Shown here: piece after piece, positions 32,754-44,870 of the stretch | How the letters are laid out: every line of letters starts with the position of its first letter | Numbering within the stretch: position 1 is the stretch's first letter | Assembly (NCBI GenBank): GCA_029204225.1 | Contig: CM055092.1 | Location: 23,249,005-23,313,004, forward strand | Length of the DNA stretch: 64,000 nucleotides | DNA from: Diphasiastrum complanatum | Lineage: Eukaryota > Streptophyta > Lycopodiopsida > Lycopodiales > Lycopodiaceae | Direction: 5' to 3' | Program-made: the position numbers and the translations under genes | Notes under the pieces: generated by a model | Database searches by the model: none | Seen by the model: the letters and a program-made list of their open reading frames with translations, nothing else | Told to the model about the DNA's origin: nothing

Positions 32754-33170
32754 CTAGTTTATGGGATGGACGCCATTATGCCTTATGAGTTTGTGATACC
32801 CACTTTGCGTATCCAAGCCACCTACAAGAAACCAAAGTAATATGTTACCGCCGAACATTTGGTGATTCCTATTCCATATTCCAACTTCGTGCATCTCCTG
32901 CGCTTCCCTTTGCTGCCTTGCTACCTTCGCCATCTCCTGCTGTCTGTTCCAAATCAAGGCTTGTAAATTCACCGGGTCACCAAACTCTTCCTCAAAGGTC
33001 GCGTCACTAAACTGTCTTCTGTGTCGTCGAGGTCACCTTGGTTCGTTCTGATCCACCATGTCTTCCTGACAACATTCGTGACAAGGAAACAGGAGAGTGC
33101 GGTCGTTCGTCTTATAAGCTCTAATTCGCGAACCTTTCTTCTTGATGAATTAAACTTCCCTCTCACCCGG
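32754..33170 (-). pseudogene. Gag-like fragment
   Basis: The minus strand encodes VNLQALIWNRQQEMAKVARQ and EAQEMHEVG, a Gln/Glu-rich helical stretch of the type found in plant gypsy Gag, with further short open stretches upstream to 33166. It is interrupted and not assignable to a specific element. Confidence 0.4.
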
Positions 33171-33456
33171 GAAAATTACATCATACCATTTAGATATAGA
33201 TCTTCCTATCAAAGAAAGCTCTGAATCCCAAGAAAACTCATCCATATCGTATGTTCCTTATCCAACAAGTAGAATATTGTGACGAAATCATCACACGTGA
33301 GTACACATGAGTTCGAATCCTCATCATGTGAGTATACTGGGACTTGCTGTCCTATCACCTACTGATGCCTCCTCAAGTTGGCGTTGATTATATGTAATGC
33401 CCCTTAATAACTTAAGGAAGGTGACGGAGTAACAGGGTACCACACAGGTACGCAAC

Positions 33457-34424
33457 ATGACTATACATATCACAGAGCAGGTATTCGGTGACACTATTGG
33501 ATTGTCAATGAGCTTTGAGATTCCGAATGTGCCTGCGGTTAAGATGAAAGATTTTTTCCCAGCATATACATTCAACAAGGACAAATACAAACTAAGCCTT
33601 TGCCAACCATCTGTGCCAGGTACCTTGTCACGAACAATATTGGGCAGAGATGTAGACAGTCTATACAAGGCCCTACAACCTTGGGTACATCTACACAATA
33701 TTGAACATGCCTATAATATTGATTATCTGTTATTGTCAGGGATGAGGGATATCATGACGGAAGAATGTGATGAGCCATGAGAACTGTCTGAACTATATGG
33801 ACTGTGGCAAGAGCTAGATTTGAAGATGCAAATAGTATTGGCTTGGGCATTTTTGCAAGGCTGGATGAAGATCAGACATGCGGACGGAGTCGAGATCCTA
33901 ATCGGAAATTCCATAAGATTTGTTGCACAATATATTTACGAGGTGGAAAGCTATTTAACGACACATAATGATTTGCACTATCAAGCTGTTAAGAAGTGCG
34001 CAAAGTTTAAGACATGGGCAGCAAGATCTTGTAAAGAATTTGATGCGGTGTATGCTACTGTGGCGAAGCATGTGGATTTAATATATCCATCATTATGGCA
34101 GCTTTATTGCCAATGGGAGGAGGGCTTTCAGCAAACAGTAAAACAAATGGAGGAGCATTAAAAAAAACCTGCAAAGGCACCCAAAATTTCCATACTTACG
34201 ATGCTTTGGAATTCCAACACTTTATCGTGATCACCATGAAGCAGACGTAGAGATGTCGAGACCCAAGGAGTACTCAAGTAATACAAAATGCCTACAATTG
34301 ATGAACAAGGCAGGGGCCAGTCTGCAAGCACTTTCTCGGGAGTGCATACATCTCACGAAAGTGACAACGACCATGATAGCAAGGAGGTAAAGCGTAGGAA
34401 GAGGATGAAAAGAAATCAAGCTTG
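33457..34424 (+). pseudogene. Gag-like ORF leading into duplication copy 2
   Basis: One frame runs from 33457 to the TAA at 34159-34161, broken by a single in-frame TGA (33778-33780). The product would be about 234 residues, Trp- and Tyr-rich and mostly helical, with no motif I recognise. After further stops the same tail as copy 1 appears (34320-34424), ending in KRRKRMKRNQA. Codons from 33976 on are shared with copy 1. It is called gag-like because its tail is homologous to the coiled-coil ORF preceding the zinc knuckle at 11-12 kb. Confidence 0.5.
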
Positions 34425-34774
34425 AAATTCGGTGGAACTCCTTTTCTTCCGCCGGGGAATATGTGTTATGCCAATGTGGGCTAATGCATGTAATTGTATA
34501 AAATATGAGTGTAGGCCAACTTTGGCTATAAAAATGTGATTTTGCAAAGTATAAGGAAGAGAATAATGATCTCTGAAATATGAACAACTATTTATACTAA
34601 GCAATTAGGTCATCAAAAGCGGCTGCCAGTTGGTTGGAGTCTACTAGCATTCATTCAGTTTTTCTCAGAAGCTGTTTGTTGATAAGCAGTGACATCTGGC
34701 CGTAAACAGTCTGTCTACATAATGTGACTATCACTCTGCAGAAATGAACGTAAACTATTATCAGGAAAAGCAAC

Positions 34775-35032
34775 AGTGTCGCAAAATCTCATTTTCCAGA
34801 TATTGGGGTAGCCCCACACTTTGCCAAAGTCAAACCTGAACATTTGAGGCACTTTGGAAAAATGCAAAAAATGTGACTGCATTTTTACTCAAAATTCCTG
34901 ACAGGCAAAAAATGCAAAAAATGCGACACTGTATTTTTACTTGCAATTTTAATAGTGTCGCTTTAAGAGAAAATTGATTGTAACAAAAGGCGATAGTGTC
35001 GGATTTTGTAGTGAGAGAAAATTCCCGACACT
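34775..35032. repeat. CGACACT motif cluster (copy 2)
   Basis: This is the counterpart of 1118-1375, with the same five motif positions and the same gttttgtagtg-like stretch at about 35013. One copy reads gtcgcaaaat instead of gtcgcgaaat at 34778. Functional status is unknown. Confidence 0.45.
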
Positions 35033-35143
35033 GTTGTCAAACTTCATGTATTTCTGCAGACTGTGTAAAAACACTTGTAATTCTACAGACTGTGTAAATC
35101 ACGAGAAAATCCACAGAACTGGATAAGCAATTGGATAAAGATT

Positions 35144-36667
35144 AAACTTAGTTCTGCACAAAACTTTATGTGTTCATCCAAGCTTAATGCTTTAGTAAAA
35201 AAATCTGTTATCATATCTTGCATTTGACAGTACTACAATCTGACCTCTTTGTCGAGAACTTTGCTTCTGACATAGTGATACTTGAGTTCAATGTGCTTAC
35301 TCCTAGAATGAAATCTAGGGTTGGCTGATAAGGCAATGGCACTTTGATTATCACAAATTGATAATGTTGGAGCATATTGATTCAGAGTGATATCTGAAAG
35401 TAAATTTCTCAACCAAATCGCTTCCTTTGTAGCTTGTGAGACTGTGATATACTCTGATTTTGTAAAAGATAGAGCTATCGAAGATTGCTTGCTTCTTTTC
35501 CAGGTAACAAGACCATTGTTGAGGAAGAATGTAAATCCGGAAGTGGATTTACGAGTGTCTACATCTCCTACCTAACTTGCATATGTAAAACCAATGAGTA
35601 AATTGAGTTTATCATTGTCGACTTCTCCATAACAAATGCAAAAGTCCATAGTAGCTTGAATATATTTCATGACTCTGATAAGAGCCTTCAAATGTGTTAC
35701 ACCAGGATTGGTCATATATTGACTTAAAAAGCTGACTGCAAAAGCTATGTCTGGCCTGGTACAGATCATTGCATACATTAGAGATCCTATAATAGAATGG
35801 TAAGGATACTCATGCATCTGCTATTTTTCTTGAATTGTTTGAGGACACTGGTCCTTTGACAATTTGATACCTGATTCCATTGGTGAGAGAGCTAACTTGC
35901 AATTAATCAGATTATATCTGACTAACATATTGTATATGTACCTTTATTGAGTAATGTAGATCAACTTTCGATTTTTGTCTTTGTGGATTTGAATACCAAG
36001 GCAGAAATGAGTTTCACCCAGATCGGTCATGTTGAATTCAAAAGATAGCATTGTCTTGTCTTCTTTTATCAGATCAATATTGTTGCAAAAGAGCAATGTG
36101 TTGTCCACGTACAAAGTGATAATGATAAAAGGCTGCTACACTGTCTTGAAGTAAACATTCGAATTTGAAGAGCTAGGTATGTAGCCGCGATCAATAAGAA
36201 AAGTATTTATCCCCTAAAACCATGCTCGAACATATTTCTTCAAGCCATAACGTGCCTTATAGAGTTTACACACATGATTGTCTTTACCCTCGATAATATA
36301 ACCTTCGGGGTGCACCATGTAAATGTCTTCTTCAATAACTCCATTGAGATATGCTATATGTACATCCATTTGATGTATTTCCAAATCCGTTGCAGCAGCA
36401 AACAATAATAAAAGTTGAATAGAAGAATGATTGACTACTGGATTGAAAGTCTCAGTGTAATCGACGTTGTGTACTTAGAAAATCCTCTAGGAACAAGTCA
36501 GGCTTTTATTCTGTCGATGCTTCCATCTGCTTTGTACTTGACTTTGAAAATCCATTTGCAATCAACTACATTTCTACTAGTAGGTAATTCAACAATTGTC
36601 CATGTCTGGTTCTTGATAAGAGATGAATACTCTTTATCCATAGCAGAGATCAGAATCTGGTTGATTG
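35144..36667 (-). pseudogene. Ty1/copia pol remnant: RT and RNase H (copy 2)
   Basis: Counterpart of 1487-3010 with the same breaks and the same YVDN. The 81-aa segment at 35572-35817 is identical in translation to copy 1, and the 63-aa RT segment at 36214-36405 differs by one residue (VHPEG against VQPEG). It again ends at a CT/GA microsatellite, here shorter. It is non-functional. Confidence 0.88.
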
Positions 36668-36669
36668 AG

Positions 36670-36673
<4 letters not shown>

Positions 36674-36708
<35 letters not shown>

Positions 36709-37117
36709 ATCTATCATTCTTAGTCCTAAATAAATATAAATCTAACAATCTATTACTACCATAGACTATGTATTTATTTATAATCTTAAATTCTAAATCA
36801 ATGCAAAATGTTAAACACACACACACTATCTTTTTTTTCTCTTTTTTTTTTTTGCTCTCTCACACACACACACACATTATAAATCTAACAATCTATTACT
36901 GCCCAATATTATCTATATCTATTTGTCTATGAACCTAAATTTTAGATCAATGCAAAATTTAAAACACATACAAATCCTCTCAAACACACGCATACACTAT
37001 CTTAAATAATTCTAACAATCTATTATAAACACTATCAAAAATCAATCTATTACAAACACTATAATAAATCAATCTATTATAAACACTATCACAATCTATT
37101 AGAATACACTCTCACTC

Positions 37118-37190
<73 letters not shown>

Positions 37191-37443
37191 CTCTTAAAAC
37201 TTTATTTTTAAAAAAAAGAACAAAAAATAAACTCCAAAATCTTTCAATATCTTCAAGCATACATCTATAGTTCAATGCTTTTCTCTCTTTCTCTCTCACA
37301 AATTACAAATCTAATAATATATTATTACGGAACATAATCCTAAATAATACTAACAATTACAAGACCATTCTAAATCAATGCAAACACACACACACTCTCT
37401 CTATCTCTTTCTATCTTTCACACTCTCTATCTCTTCTCAAAAC
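36674..37443. repeat. CT/CA microsatellites (copy 2)
   Basis: Counterpart of 3017-3800. The first CT tract is shorter (about 36674-36707) and the second (about 37117-37187) has a slightly different length, as expected of replication slippage after the duplication. Confidence 0.9.
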
Positions 37444-37958
37444 AAACAAACAAACACCAAACATCAAGTTCTGTCCAGCCTAGATCTTAGTAATTAGTAA
37501 CAGCCCTTAATCTTTCAGCCTAGTTCTGTCCAAACTAGATCTTAGTTACTAATTACAGGTCTTTATTTTTCACTCAAAGTATTTGGTTGAGGACCTTAAG
37601 TTGTCCTATCCAAAACAGCTTTATGTAGTACTTTATTATCTTTATTCCCCCACCTTTTCCCACAAAGAAAAAAACAACATGAAAAAAAAAACTGTTTTTC
37701 TTTCGTTCCGCCAATCTTTTTTCAAAAAATGTCATTCGTTCCGGAACCATGGTTCTGGAACTATGATGCTTCTTAGGGTCGTATTCCGACGTGTCAAATT
37801 GCGACGGATTATGAAATTTTCAAAAATACGTCGGACGCCCACGTCGAAATCTGCGCGATATGTTATTGTGCGGGAATCCGCATCCAAGAAAACTCATCAT
37901 CCCATATTTTCATGCCAAAAAGCAAGGCATGCAGTAATTATCATTGAGCTCTCCAAAT

Positions 37959-38329
37959 TTTCAAAACTCCTTGTGAGTCTTCGACTTGGGGTTGGTGTGG
38001 GCTTTGGACTCGTGCTATTGCCAAAGGCTATCAATCAATCATGCATGAACATCAGCCAGGTGCAGCTTTTGATGTGCGGCACTGGCCATCTCCCTGATTA
38101 TTGTAGCTAAACGGTGGGCTAATGCGAGGCAGCACCGGCAACGGCGGCTGAGCTTATCCGAGCACAGCCATGTGCCGAGAGGTGCATGTGACAGCTCAGA
38201 ATTAGCTCCTCGAGCTCCGCGCTTTTGAGAAGTAGGATGGTAGCATACTAGCATCCCTGGCACCTGCCAACTTTTCTTTTTTCTTTTTCTGTACTAGCGG
38301 GATCAGCAGTGCATATCCAGACCTGAGCT
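37959..38329. other. 371-bp sequence present only in copy 2
   Basis: Copy 1 joins ctccaaat directly to cacgcctcac at 4314/4315; copy 2 has 371 bp between them. It is more GC-rich than its surroundings and holds no recognisable domain, terminal inverted repeat or target duplication, so whether this is an insertion here or a deletion in copy 1 is open. Confidence 0.75.
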
Positions 38330-39685
38330 CACGCCTCACCTTCACAATGGCTTCACATGAAGGCAAGCAACAACACCATCGTTGCAACTTTGCCAGGACT
38401 GTGATTTGACATGCGTCCTTAAGTGACCCCTCGTGCAATCCATTTATTTCCACGAAACATAAGATGATATAAAATGAATCAATGCGATGAATTATAACAA
38501 ATTAATAGCTACTCATGATGTTACGTGTAAATTGAAATACTTCAGGTTATCTGGGTACTATTACCTATGCCTCTCTTAATTTACAGTCTCATAATTGATG
38601 AATATTTCAACGCCCAAGGCGCACTCGCAGTCTGTAGATGCATAGATTGACCCAATATTGAATATCAGATCACAATTGTACACACTCTTGAGAATCACTC
38701 AAACGGTCTGAAACCCAACTACAAAATGGCTATTTTCTATAGTTTATCTTTATTACATTACTGTGTGTGATCGTAGTCCCCCATTTTCTAAGAATGTACA
38801 GATGCGAAGTTGGGTAATGGGTTTAATTCTTTCTTTCAAAATTTTAAAGTACTTTTTCTTTTAACTTTTCAGCATTGCTATCCCACAGTGTACGACGTCC
38901 TTCCATATAGAATTGCATTCCGTGCTATAAAAACAATTAATGAACTATTTTGGACCTCAAACTTCAGAGCTACGTTTTCTCTTTCAATTTTCTAGTCAAA
39001 TAAGTCAAAGGTCAAGGTTTAGCTCTCAACTTTCTAGTGCTCCAGGAAATGGTGAAGACTCAATAATATAATACTGAGCTAGAAAGTGAAGAGTCAAGAC
39101 TTATACTTACTAGAAGGGTAATTCGATAAGTTACAATTAAACATGGCCAAATCACCATCAAACTTATTTTGAAAAACCATTTTTTCACATAAAATATCAT
39201 AAAATTTAGATTAATACTCATAGTTAATGTGAATATTGTTATGAAAATTTTTAAGGGACATTCCCTACATTAGATTAAGTTATTGTAAAAACCTAGCCAA
39301 AATTTAGTAGTTCATTTTCAAGGCATTTGATGGCATACCTGTTCTCCTATATTTGTGTTTACTTGGCAAGGCCCAATCATAAATTTAGACATTATGCCCA
39401 TAAATGATACATGTCTGAAAATTATTCAACAAATACCAACCCGTATATGATACGTCTCTAAAACGTATTCAACAAATAACATTGTCTTTTACGATTCCTA
39501 TGTTGGGTCAAAGCTCAAGTGTTGTTACTATACTTTTTTTGCCTTTGCCCTTGCACCACAACGCCTGGGCAAGGGCCTCTAAAAGCAAAAAGCCTTTTTC
39601 TACATGCCTTTATTAATGTTACATCTCTCTATGGATGCAACTAAGGTATACCCTTTGACAACATGGCTAATAATAGCACAATATA

Positions 39686-40168
39686 TGTTAGAATTACAAG
39701 TTAAATTTAATGTAGTTATATAGTTGAGTTCATGATATGAGTAACATGTACTAGTACAACATTTTGGAACCTTTCCGAGGGAGATTCCAAGGTGTTCTCA
39801 AAGAAAAAAATCAAAAAAATAAAGGGCTTCCATCGGTATCTACCCCATTATGTGTGTCAAAATCATCACCTCAGAATATACAATGGCACTCATGGTTTGT
39901 CAATTAGAATAAAAGTAGACTAATGTGTCTTTGTACTATGGGTTTGGTCATGCGACTAGGACCAATTGCACACGTGACAACGTAGTCGACAAGACACGCA
40001 TCCCATCAGCAGCAACCCGGGCCATGCATGGATTGCCACAAGAAAGTTACTTATGTACAGTGTTTCTAGTTTTTGAAATACAATTTTCGTATGTGGAGCT
40101 TGGGGCTTTTTGAGAGTTCGTCTATTTGTGATCCTATTTGAAGAAAAAATTAGCTTGGTATCAGAGCC
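39686..40168 (+). repeat. Copia LTR remnant plus PBS (copy 2)
   Basis: Counterpart of 5673-6155: LTR-like sequence from TGTTAGAATTAC, followed by tggtatcagagcc at 40156-40168. It was nested in the CACTA element before the block duplicated. Confidence 0.5.
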
Positions 40169-40494
40169 TGATAGGGTTTGAGCATAGAGCAGAGTTGTCG
40201 TTGAAGAGAGCTTTGGGAGTACGGTTTTCTGAGAGTTCAGGATTTACGATAGTTAGAAAGTGAGAAGCCAGTGCACTGATTTAGGCATATAGAGGCTTTT
40301 AGAACTCAGTAGTGGCTGTTGTAGCATGTGCATAGCATCAAAAAAGGTTTTAAATGGTTGAAATTTACAAAAGTTTTTTTAGTCAATCTTGTGGAAGGAC
40401 CGAGCAAGGGTGAGTTTCCAAGTCTTAAAAATTCAAATAATGAAAAGTTCAAACTATTATTATTCAAGACACTTAATGCTTATCCAGGAACGTG

Positions 40495-40890
40495 TCAATT
40501 TTCTCTTTTGATTGAGGTGAAAGTCTCTTTTACACACCACTTTCCTTGTGGTACTTCACCCTTAACATGTTCATCTTCTTCTTCACACCACATTTTTGGA
40601 CTTGCAGGATGCAATTGTGACATTATTTTGGTGATATAAAACAAAGATTCCTGTACAAGCCAACTTTTTGCAATGCTACCTTCTGGCCTTGTCTTTTGTC
40701 TCACAAAGCCCTTCAAAACTTTCATAAAGCGCTCAAGGTAGAACATCCATCTCGTGTGCACAGGTCCTACAATTGATACTTCTTCAACCAAATGCACTAG
40801 AAGATGAACTTGTATATCCAAAAAGGAAGCTGGAAAATCTCTTTTCAACAAACATACCATTTCGGTCATTTGGATCTTCATGGAATCCAA
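40495..40890 (-). pseudogene. CACTA transposase C-terminal part, DUF4218 (copy 2)
   Basis: Counterpart of 6482-6877 with an identical 131-residue translation. It is separated from the surviving N-terminal TNP2 pieces (41824-42660) by the 1034-bp deletion and the half foldback. Confidence 0.85.
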
Positions 40891-41198
40891 TTCACTATTT
40901 TTTATTTCTTTTCAGGAAATCCACTTGCAAGATTGATAGTACCGTAGGTTGTTTAACACATAAAAATATTAAAATAACACATTTATACAAATGTCTAAAA
41001 AATTATACAAACCTAATCATCGATGATAAATTGTAAAGTGTATTTTGTACATCATCGTTGAAGAGACCTCAAATAGAAAGTGGAAGTACAAATTGCAACA
41101 TCTTATGCCAATCATACGATTTCAATCCACTTAATTTACCGTCTTTGGTAAATGATTTGCATAAAGAATGTGCATAGCCCGTTGGAATTCTCATTTGT

Positions 41199-42660
41199 TT
41201 TATAACATGTTTGATATATGAGAGTTGCTCTTTTGTAAGAATCCACGGTATGCTAGGTAGAATCTCATCTCCACCTTCGGTGTATTGAATCCATAGGGTC
41301 TTTTCACATCGGCCGCTTGTAGATCTTTACGAGCTGTGAAGTTGTCTTTTATGCCCAACATGACCCAGTTGCAAGCACATTTGACCGAGTCAAACTGGTC
41401 AAATGTGCTTGCAACTGGTCAACTACGCTTGAAAGAGATCCGGTTGACCAAGTGTTGACCGACCAAAACTTTAACTGGCCATAACTTCTTCACCATATCT
41501 CGGAACTGGGTCATCTTGGATGTCATTGAGAAGCTCTTGTGAAGGGCTTTCTAATGGCACCATAATCGTCTCAATCCGACTTGTCGTTCAAAGGTTCCAC
41601 TATTTTTTTTGCTGAGTTGCATACTAGACTACAAATAAAATGGCTCATTTACGGGCTGTCCCTGATGCAAAATTATAGTTCTTTTAAAAACCAAAGAAAA
41701 TCAATTTGAAGGAGCTACGTTACGTAGATTTCCAATTTGAGTGTTTTTACTGGACCATGTGGAAGAAACTTGTGAGATGAAAAATAAAAAGTATCTTTTT
41801 TTGTGCTCAATTTTTTTTTAATGTTACGCATCCATAGCAAGGCCAAATCTCAAATTACAAGGTTTGTTTTTAAACTCGGGCCATTGGTCTTCAATATGTT
41901 TCCATGCAGGTGAGTCACTTGATACTCGCATCACATAATCCGTAGATCGATTTTTGACATGCCAATTCATTAGTTGTGCCAAAGATTTATATCGAAATAA
42001 ATGTTGCAATCGTGAGATAATTGAAAAATGTCGTAACACTTTTCGTGGCACTTTATTCCCTTGTATGTCATCTCAAAAACGTGAAGCGTTACACATTGGA
42101 CATTGAAGCTTTTCTGAATACTCACCTCTATATAGAACATGGTCTTCTGGACATGCATGTATTGTGTGGTAATCCATTCCAAGCATATTCGATGCAACAA
42201 CCTAAAAAAAGAGCAATGTGAGTTATTAGAAAAGAAAAAAAATTAACTTAATGTAAATATGCTGTAAAGTACAATAGGTGTGTTATGCGTTAAGTACCCG
42301 AATAAAGATGTCATGCTAGGTCACTCCATTTGTATGTTGCTTGAAGGTTTAGAATAAGAATTGACATAGTTGTCTTGAAATGGATGCTCCAGGATATAAT
42401 GGAGTGTCTGCCTCCTTGCGCAATAGAATATCGTCTTCATCCATATTCTCAAATTGTTTGTGATCTCCGTTTTCATTAGAAGATGCATGCATAGCATCAT
42501 TCTCATTTGTTTCAAAGTAAGATTCAAACATGTTGTGCATTGCTTGATCGTGTTGCACCTCATCATCATAACCATTAGAATCAAGTTGATTACTCTTTTT
42601 TCCAATTGTGTTTGCCTCTTCAATTTGTTTCATTCTTTGTTCTCTCATGTCTATCAAAAC
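41199..42660 (-). pseudogene. CACTA TNP2 N-terminal segments and core stub (copy 2)
   Basis: From the right on the minus strand: an acidic segment ending in KEADTPLYPGASISRQL (42349-42657), where TNP2 proteins have a T-x-L-Y-P-G block; a Cys-containing region (CHEKCYDIFQLSHDCNIYF, about 42060-41970); then SLAQLMNWHVKN and MRVSSDSPAWKHIEDQWPEF with NLRFGLAMD (41824-42051), the start of Transposase_21. After the half foldback, 41199-41353 keeps the last part of the core (ARKDLQAADVKRPYGF). Several frame changes and possibly an intron (about 42200-42330) interrupt it. Divergent to the plus-strand gene at 42820. Confidence 0.8.
41354..41589. repeat. Right half of foldback element (copy 2)
   Basis: The central hairpin (caagcacatttgacc / ggtcaaatgtgcttg) and the right arm remain; the left arm was removed by the deletion whose breakpoint is at 41353/41354. 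Compare 8374-8609. Confidence 0.85.
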
Positions 42661-42819
42661 TTAAGTTGATTGTAACTAAACATGGATGGATCAACTCCGT
42701 GGAATGACATTCAATTTATTGGCTACACATATAAAACAAATTTCATAAGTGACGTATATAGATTGACGAAGATTGTAATAAAAAACAAAGATATCTATCT
42801 CTTCTTTTGTTATCACAGG

Positions 42820-43870
42820 TATGAAAGTCTCACTGCAATATGCATTAAAGTTCTGTAGTCGATTTTCTTTTCTACTTCATTTCAATATATTAGGGTTTAT
42901 TATAATGTATTGTACGTTTATGAATGTAGTAATCATATCGGGGTCAGGCAGTGGTGAAAGCTCAAGAGACTATGTTTCAACTTTTTATGCATCATTAACT
43001 CATGAGTAGAAAACACAACTGCAAAGTATGTTTAACCGAGATGAGAGTGGTCCTTCACAAGCGGTCGCGGCTCCCGCTCCCACCAAAGAGTCATCCACAA
43101 ATCCTTATTATAAAGGTAATATAATTGCCAACAGAAAAGAAAGGGTGGTTTAGGACCGGCTCTATTCTTTATGCCAACGCCATTTTGGTGACAGATTCTT
43201 TAATAAATGGTCCGAACAACCTACCATCGATAAACGATAGGTTAGAAGGAAATTCATAAGTATATGAGCTTATGGATTAGGCATCATCATGATATGGCAC
43301 GACGAGCTTATAGGGATGAGCAATTCAAGCCCTCCTAGTGTTCAAGAAGTGATTGAAATCGTGTAAAAACGGATGAATGAACACTAGATAGATACAAGAT
43401 TCAGAAAGATGTCGCAGCTGCTAGGATGCATGGGGTAGGAAATCCTAGGTTGTGGGCTCGAGTGGAAAAGTGCGATTGCAAGCAAGCATGGTAAGTGAAC
43501 CTAGACTATAGTTTATCTTTGATTTCATATGCTTTTATTTTTTAATATACATTATGACTAGCTGCTCCAACGTAGCCCTCAATTAATTTCAACTTAAATT
43601 GAATGCATGGATAATTGGCGGACTATGGACGTCTGCCAACTAAGGAGGAGTATGACTTTGCCTTCAGGGAATCATACAAGACATTAGTCAACAAACTAAA
43701 GAGCGAGGGTCATCCTCCACATGTAAGTACTAGTTTTTGTATTCATACTAATGTGGTTTGTATTCCCAGGTCAATTTTATTTAATTTAATATGATCGAAC
43801 ATTAAATATTAATGTTGTTTGTTTGTTTGTGTTCATGCAGACTGGACGTCACGACGATGACGAGTAGATT
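42820..43870 (+). pseudogene. Candidate second CACTA gene (TNPA-like position), apparently spliced
   Basis: Several plus-strand coding-like pieces lie between the TNP2 N-terminus and the ACGTCG array: FNRDESGPSQAVAAPAPTKE (about 43027), RMHGVGNPRLWARVEKCDCK (about 43418), and DYGRLPTKEEYDFAFRESYK with LVNKLKSEG (about 43620-43715). The last piece ends at a plausible donor (catgtaagtac, about 43722) and a T-rich tract with acceptor gttcatgcag (about 43840), after which TGRHDDDE ends at a TAG. Position and divergent orientation suggest the accessory gene of the CACTA element. I do not recognise the protein, and stops between pieces leave its integrity unclear. Confidence 0.4.
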
Positions 43871-44394
43871 AGGTTTATAAGTTTTAGTTGATGCGTTTTT
43901 AGTTGATGTTAGATCTAGAAAGACTCATGCGAAATTAAAGCACCAATTTTGTATTACATTGATTGATATTATGAATATATTATTATTGCAAATGATCATG
44001 CTATGTTGCCATTGCTTTTATATGTGCAATGTTCTTTTTTCAAAAATTGAATGTTGAATTTCGAGATGTGGATTGACGTAATAACCAACTAAGAATCCAA
44101 AACCATGTGCATGTCAGATTTCAAAATAAGAATCAATATCATATATAGAAATCTAATGAAATTTATGATGTGCATAAAGTAATGCAATAAAGTATTGTCA
44201 TTCATAATGCAGATGAAGTAAATACCTCATGCTTAGCTTGTTATTTGATCCAAATGTTGAATGCAACTCAAAAATATTGTTTCAAAAACAATTCATGAAC
44301 ATCGCTTCTCCAAGAACACCACTCCAAGAACAGCCCGATGAAAATGTGTACGCTATTTTTTACGCATTTTTTAGTTTAATTTTATCTAATTTGG

Positions 44395-44870
44395 GACGTC
44401 ACAATCCAACATCCCAATGCATCGGACACACGTGGGATAGACGTCCGGACCTTTTTTTTGATCATTTTGTTAACAGACGTCGGATTTCGACGTGTATTTG
44501 GGATGTCGGAATCCGACATTCAAGTAGACGTCAGATGGGCGTCGGGGACAATTTTGGGGCTGGATTTATAAACGTTGAATTTTGACGTCTATTTTTAACG
44601 TCCAATTCCAACATCCACGTTGGATCGCGAGCGACGTCTTTGGACGTCGGATTGCGACGTATACATCGGACGTCGCAATCTGACGTCCATGTCGGACGTT
44701 GCAATTCGACGTCCACGTCGGATTCATCCTCATCCACCGAGAACTATTGTTCTGGATTCCGACGAGTGGGGGTTATGTATGTCGGATTGCAATGTGTTTT
44801 AAGGACGTCGGAGTTCGACGACCTCATTGCGACGTGTTTTTCGACGTCCATGACGAATTAAAAAAAATTA
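44395..44870. repeat. Array of palindromic ACGTCG motifs, right end of CACTA copy 2
   Basis: More than fifteen copies of gacgtc-type words occur in about 475 bp, many as pairs forming imperfect palindromes such as gacgtcggattgcgacgt and gtcggatttcgacgtg. Dense short motifs just inside the terminus are where accessory transposase binds in En/Spm-type elements. Only the last units survive in copy 1 (8803-8835). Confidence 0.75.

Noticed and set aside
33300-33330. tRNA B-box-like word (gagttcgaatcctc)
   Set aside because: No A box or cloverleaf upstream, and no SINE tail recognised.
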